18,180 bases of DNA from an uncultured Actinomycetospora sp. (GTDB lineage Bacteria > Actinomycetota > Actinomycetes > Mycobacteriales > Pseudonocardiaceae). Position numbers and translations under genes: made by a program. The notes under the pieces are model-generated. The model had not been told where the DNA came from. It did not search any database and worked only from the letters and a program-made list of their open reading frames with translations. Shown piece by piece: positions 15,200-18,180 of the stretch (positions are counted from its first letter, which is position 1; each line of letters starts with the position of its first letter). Where the stretch lies: the NCBI GenBank assembly GCA_902805495.1, contig CADCTH010000257.1, positions 1 to 18,180 on the forward strand, given 5' to 3'.

Positions 15200-15200
15200 C
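15149..15200 (+). repeat. intergenic hairpin repeat, copy 2
   Basis: This is the second copy of the 52-base element at 6198-6249, with gapless alignment and 39 matching positions by my count. In this copy the two arms are full inverted repeats of one another. The loop contains the shared AGTGTCCGTA block, and the last base of that block starts the right arm. Both copies directly follow a plus-strand gene. Confidence 0.7.
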
Positions 15201-15221
15201 ATCCCGGATCTGGCGAACGGC

Positions 15222-15854
15222 CTAGACCGCGGCGACCTCGGCGCGGCCGGCGACGAGCTGGCGCGTGATCGTGGCGATGCGGTGGCCCGCGTACTGCGTG
15301 GCCTGGCGCGTGTCGTCCGAGATCGGGATCGAGCCCTGGCCGTCGACGTGCGACGGGCCGTAGGGGTTCCCGGTGGTGAACTGGATCGGGTCGGTGTAGC
15401 CCGGCGTCACCGTGATCCCACCGAAGTGGTGGAACGTGTTGTACAGCGCGAGCAGGGTCGACTCCTGGCCGCCGTGGGGCGTCGAGGTCGACGTGAACCC
15501 CGAGTAGACCTTGTCGGCGAGCTGGCCCTGCGCCCACTGCGGGCCGAGGGTGTCGATGAACTGCTTGAGCTGCGCGGTGACGTTGCCGTAGCGCGTCGGC
15601 GAGCCGAACACGACGGCGTCGGCCCACAGCACGTCGTCGGCGGTGGCCTCGGGGACGTCCTGCGTCTCCTCGGCGTGCTTCTGCCAGGCCTCGTTGGACG
15701 CGATGGCCTCCGGCGGCGCGAGCTCGTGCACCTTGCGGATGCGCACCTCGGCGCCCGCGTTCTCGAGGCCCTTCGCGTACTCCTGCGCCAGCGCGTGGAT
15801 CGTGCCGGTGGAGCTGTAGTAGATGATCGAGACCTTGGGCGTGACCGTGGCCAA
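15222..15854 (-). CDS. wrbA: NAD(P)H:quinone oxidoreductase type IV, flavodoxin-like (WrbA)
   Basis: WrbA proteins are FMN-binding tetramers that reduce quinones by two electrons, limiting oxidative stress. The 210-residue product begins with the flavodoxin fold and FMN phosphate loop IIYYSSTGTIHALAQEY, and has FGSPTRYGNVTAQLKQFIDTLG, FTSTSTPHGGQESTLLALYNTFHHFGG and a terminal DDTRQATQYAGHRIA, all typical of WrbA. The start is TTG 15854, because it lies seven bases after a strong GAGGAGG (minus strand of 15862-15868) and just before the first strand; the frame runs open much further but that region is not WrbA-like. A 16-base near-palindrome sits upstream of the ribosome binding site. It is divergent from the LOG genes. 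Confidence 0.93.
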   Translation of the reverse strand: MATVTPKVSIIYYSSTGTIHALAQEYAKGLENAGAEVRIRKVHELAPPEAIASNEAWQKHAEETQDVPEATADDVLWADAVVFGSPTRYGNVTAQLKQFIDTLGPQWAQGQLADKVYSGFTSTSTPHGGQESTLLALYNTFHHFGGITVTPGYTDPIQFTTGNPYGPSHVDGQGSIPISDDTRQATQYAGHRIATITRQLVAGRAEVAAV

Positions 15855-15876
15855 GAGTGGCCCTCCTCGTACGATT

Positions 15877-15892
15877 GGTTGCACGTTCAACC
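15877..15892. promoter_or_regulatory. near-perfect palindrome GGTTGCACGTTCAACC upstream of wrbA, candidate operator
   Basis: The 16-base sequence matches its own reverse complement except at one symmetric pair (6 and 11). It is 22 bases upstream of the wrbA start codon, beside the ribosome binding site, where bound repressor would block transcription of wrbA. The arrangement TTG-N-ACGT-N-CAA resembles operators of MarR-type dimeric regulators; that is analogy. No regulator gene is adjacent. Confidence 0.45.
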
Positions 15893-15968
15893 GACGGGTG
15901 CCACGGGTCCGCGACGCCGAAACCCCGGCTCGACGCCCCACGGCCGGGCCCCGTTCGGGCGGGGCTCC

Positions 15969-15974
15969 TAGGCT
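15969..15974 (+). promoter_or_regulatory. candidate -10 for a leaderless transcript of the LOG operon
   Basis: TAGGCT ends seven bases before ATG 15982, with CGGTGCC between and no ribosome binding site. Geometry matches mshB, dapD and dapE in this window. Confidence 0.45.
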
Positions 15975-15981
15975 CGGTGCC

Positions 15982-16800
15982 ATGACCGGGCACAGGGGCC
16001 ACGACGGGCACAGGGGCGAGGTGCTCCACGACGACCCCGCGGGGCGGGACGCCATCGCGCCGCGGCCGACCACGATCGACAAGCGGCGCGAGCAGCACCG
16101 CGACCCCGCGCGGCTGAGCTCCACCACCGACCAGCGCCTGCTCGACTCGCGGGGGCCCGCCGACTGGGTGCACTCCGACGCCTGGCGCCTGCAGCGCATC
16201 CAGGCCGAGTTCGTCGAGGGCTTCAGCGTGCTCGCCGAGATCCCGCGCGCGGTGACCGTGTTCGGGTCGGCGCGCACGCCGGTCGACCACCCCGAGTACG
16301 AGCGCGGCGTCGCGCTCGGCGGGGCGCTGGCGCGCGCGGGCTACGCCGTCATCACCGGCGGCGGGCCCGGGGTGATGGAGGCCGCGAACCGCGGCGCGTC
16401 CGAGGCCGGCGGCCTGTCGGTGGGCCTGGGCATCGAGCTGCCGTTCGAGCAGGGGCTCAACCCGTGGGTCGACCTCGGTGTCGGCTTCCGCTACTTCTTC
16501 GCCCGCAAGACGATGTTCGTGAAGTACGCGCAGGCCTTCGTCTGCCTGCCCGGCGGCTTCGGCACGCTCGACGAGCTGTTCGAGGCCCTCGTGCTCGTGC
16601 AGACCGGCAAGGTCACCCGCTTCCCCGTGGTGCTGCTGGGCACCGAGTACTGGGGCGGGCTGGTCGAGTGGCTCGCGGGCCCGGCGGTCTCCGCGGGGAC
16701 GATCAGCCGGCGCGACGTCGACCTCGTCCACCTCACCGACGACATCGACGAGGTGGTCGCGATCGTCGAGGAGGGCTTCCGCGAGGCCGTGGGATCGTGA
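15982..16800 (+). CDS. LOG family protein (TIGR00730 Rossmann fold), long form
   Basis: The 272-residue product belongs to the lysine-decarboxylase-like/LOG group, whose characterised members are nucleoside 5'-monophosphate phosphoribohydrolases, some releasing free cytokinins. A hydrophilic N-terminal extension of about 80 residues precedes the domain; its first residues, GHRGHDGHRGE, come from an 18-base direct repeat (GGGCACAGGGG at 15988 and 16006). The core starts AVTVFGSARTP and has GGGPGVMEAANRGASEAGG and PGGFGTLDELFEALVLVQTG, with RKTMFVKYAQA before the second motif, as needed for nucleotide binding and hydrolysis. ATG 15982 directly follows a leaderless-type -10. It overlaps a second LOG gene by GTGA. 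The exact substrate is unknown; AMP is the usual one for relatives. Confidence 0.9.
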   Translation: MTGHRGHDGHRGEVLHDDPAGRDAIAPRPTTIDKRREQHRDPARLSSTTDQRLLDSRGPADWVHSDAWRLQRIQAEFVEGFSVLAEIPRAVTVFGSARTPVDHPEYERGVALGGALARAGYAVITGGGPGVMEAANRGASEAGGLSVGLGIELPFEQGLNPWVDLGVGFRYFFARKTMFVKYAQAFVCLPGGFGTLDELFEALVLVQTGKVTRFPVVLLGTEYWGGLVEWLAGPAVSAGTISRRDVDLVHLTDDIDEVVAIVEEGFREAVGS

Positions 16801-17354
16801 GGATCTGCGTCTTCTGCGCGTCCGGCCCGGTGCCCGACGCCGCGGTCGAGCTCGCCGCGGAGGTGGGGACGGCGATCGCCGCCCGCGGCTGGTCGCTGGT
16901 CTCGGGCGGCGGGCGCGTGTCGATGATGGGCGCCGTCGCCCGCGCCGCCCGCGCGGGCGGGGCGCACACGGTGGGGGTCATCCCCGAGGCGCTGGTGGCC
17001 GAGGAGGTCGCCGACGACGACTCCGACGAGCTGGTCGTCGTCGCCGACATGCGCACCCGCAAGCGCGAGATGGACGAGCGCAGCGACGCGGTGCTCGCCC
17101 TGCCCGGCGGCCTGGGCACGCTCGAGGAGCTGTTCGAGGCCTGGACCTCGCACGCGCTGGGGATGCACGACAAGCCGGTGGTCGTGCTCGACCCCGACGG
17201 TCACTACGATCCGCTGTTCGCCTGGCTCGAGGGGCTGCGCGCCACCGGCTTCGTCACCGACCGCGGCCTGTCCGGGGTGGTGCGCGCCACGACGGTGGAC
17301 GCCGCCCTCGACTCCCTGGCGCCCGTGGCCACGTCGTCGCCGGGACCGCGGTGA
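16797..17354 (+). CDS. LOG family protein (TIGR00730), short form, likely cytokinin riboside 5'-monophosphate phosphoribohydrolase
   Basis: This 185-residue protein is a compact LOG protein: VRICVFCASGPVPD at the N terminus, SGGGRVSMMGAVARAARAGGAHTVGVIPE (nucleotide-binding motif), MRTRKREMDERSDAVLALPGGLGTLEELFEAW (conserved Arg/Lys and the PGGxGTxxE motif with the catalytic Glu) and HDKPVVVLDPDGHYDPLF. Size and motifs match canonical LOG enzymes and the M. tuberculosis Rv1205 protein, also encoded close to folP2. Its GTG start overlaps the upstream LOG gene (GTGA), and its stop overlaps the folP-like gene in the same way. Two LOG proteins from one transcript suggests either different substrates or a mixed assembly; this is inference. 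Confidence 0.91.
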   Translation: MRICVFCASGPVPDAAVELAAEVGTAIAARGWSLVSGGGRVSMMGAVARAARAGGAHTVGVIPEALVAEEVADDDSDELVVVADMRTRKREMDERSDAVLALPGGLGTLEELFEAWTSHALGMHDKPVVVLDPDGHYDPLFAWLEGLRATGFVTDRGLSGVVRATTVDAALDSLAPVATSSPGPR

Positions 17355-18180
17355 CGCCGGCCCGGCCGCTGCTGCCCGCCGACGGTCGGATCGCGGTGAT
17401 GGCGATCGTCAACCGCACGCCCGACTCGTTCTACGACCGCGGCGCCGCGTGGGATCCCGCCGCCGCGCTGGACGCGGTGGACCGGGCCGTCGCCGAGGGC
17501 GCGGACGTCGTCGACGTCGGCGGGGTCAAGGCCGGCCCCGGGCGCGGCGTCGAGGCGGCCGAGGAGCTGCGCCGGGTGCTGCCCGCCGTCGAGGCGGTCC
17601 GCGCGCGGCACCCCGACGTCGCGATCAGCGTCGACACCTGGCGCAGCGAGGTCGCCCGCGAGGTGTGCGCGGCGGGCGTGGACCTGCTCAACGACACCTG
17701 GGCCGGCGTCGACCCCCACCTGGGCGAGGTCGCCGCCGAGTTCGGGGTGGGCATCGTCTGCTCGCACACCGGGGGAGCGGTGCCCCGGACCCGCCCGCAC
17801 CGCGTGCGCTACGCCGACGTCGTGGCCGACGTGATCGCCGAGGTCACGCGCCAGGCCGAGGCGCACGAGCGCGCGGGCGTCGACCCGTCGCGGATCCTCG
17901 TCGACCCGACCCACGACTTCGGCAAGAACACCTTCCACGGCCTCGAGCTGCTGCGCCGCCTCGACGAGCTGGTCGCGCTCGGGCGCCCGGTGCTCATGGC
18001 GCTGTCGAACAAGGACTTCATCGGCGAGACGCTCGGCACCACCGAGGTCACCCAGCGCCTCGAGGGGACGCTCGCCGCGACGGCGGTCGCCGCCCGGGCG
18101 GGCGCGCGGATGTTCCGGGCCCACGAGGTGGCCGCCACCCGCCGGGTGGTCGACATGGTGTCGGCGATCCGCGGCGACCG
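17351..18180 (+). CDS. folP2: dihydropteroate synthase homologue of the FolP2 type (3' end outside window)
   Basis: The frame is open from GTG 17351 to the window end (276 complete codons), overlapping the LOG stop by GTGA. The product has the pterin-binding TIM-barrel pattern: VMAIVNRTPDSFYDRG, GADVVDVGGVKAGPG, ISVDTWRSEVAREV, DLLNDTWAGVD, CSHTGGAVPRTRPHRV, VDPTHDFGKNTFHGLELLRRL, LMALSNKDFIGETLG and FRAHEVAATRRVVDMV. Several motifs deviate from true dihydropteroate synthase (GGVKAGPG for GGESTRPG, the altered CSHTGG loop) and match M. tuberculosis FolP2 (Rv1207), which is reported not to have dihydropteroate synthase activity. The name therefore marks ancestry, not proven function. FolP2 is 318 residues, so some tens of residues are missing. 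Confidence 0.92.
   Translation, partial: MTPARPLLPADGRIAVMAIVNRTPDSFYDRGAAWDPAAALDAVDRAVAEGADVVDVGGVKAGPGRGVEAAEELRRVLPAVEAVRARHPDVAISVDTWRSEVAREVCAAGVDLLNDTWAGVDPHLGEVAAEFGVGIVCSHTGGAVPRTRPHRVRYADVVADVIAEVTRQAEAHERAGVDPSRILVDPTHDFGKNTFHGLELLRRLDELVALGRPVLMALSNKDFIGETLGTTEVTQRLEGTLAATAVAARAGARMFRAHEVAATRRVVDMVSAIRGD

Noticed and set aside
15988..16016. 18-base tandem repeat at the start of the long LOG gene as a regulatory repeat
   Set aside because: It is only two units within the coding sequence and encodes the GHRGHDGHRGE tail start; probably a small duplication without further meaning.

Overview
The window is very GC-rich DNA from a high-GC actinobacterium, most likely in the Pseudonocardiaceae or a related family (genus inferred, not shown). 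The case rests on a mycothiol gene (mshB), a seven-iron ferredoxin fused head-to-tail with an actinobacterial-type dapC, the long actinobacterial form of dapD, a FolP2-type dihydropteroate synthase homologue, very frequent GTG starts, and a gene order that recalls the Mycobacterium tuberculosis lpqW-mshB ... fdxC-dapC ... dapD-dapE ... Rv1205-folP2 stretch in compressed form. There is no CRISPR array, transposase, tRNA or rRNA that I can see, and no gene-free stretch longer than about 160 bases.

Layout. 1-538: C-terminal end of a family-5 (LpqW-like) substrate-binding protein. 678-6187: a five-gene oligopeptide/dipeptide-type ABC importer operon (lipoprotein, two permeases, two ATPases); the first ATPase gene carries an in-frame TAG just before its Walker A motif. 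6198-6249: a small intergenic hairpin repeat. 6298-7628: mshB coupled to a small four-helix membrane protein. 7659-8504: an unrecognised soluble protein. 8665-11293: ferredoxin, dapC and a CynX/NimT-type MFS transporter, all coupled by GTGA overlaps. 11307-12978 (minus): a CPA2 cation/proton antiporter and its TrkA-C regulatory subunit, directly downstream of dapD (12989-13978, minus). dapD is divergent from dapE (14051-15130, plus). 15149-15200: second copy of the hairpin repeat, between convergent dapE and wrbA (15222-15854, minus). 15982-end: two consecutive LOG-family phosphoribohydrolase genes and a FolP2-type gene that runs off the window.

How the genes fit together. dapC, dapD and dapE supply three consecutive steps of the succinylase branch of lysine/meso-diaminopimelate synthesis (succinylation, transamination, desuccinylation). 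mshB makes a mycothiol precursor; the ferredoxin and WrbA are redox proteins; the antiporter pair handles cation/pH homeostasis. Gene expression has two visible styles. mshB, dapD, dapE, the TrkA-C gene and the first LOG gene each have a TANNNT hexamer 7-8 bases before the start codon and no clear ribosome binding site, as expected for leaderless transcripts. The ABC lipoprotein, ferredoxin and wrbA genes instead have GAGGAG-type ribosome binding sites. Most downstream genes start inside the stop codon of the gene before (GTGA).

The points most worth checking are the nonsense codon in the ABC ATPase, the paired intergenic hairpin repeat whose two copies fold differently, the FolP2-type active-site differences, and the transporter gene locked to dapC.
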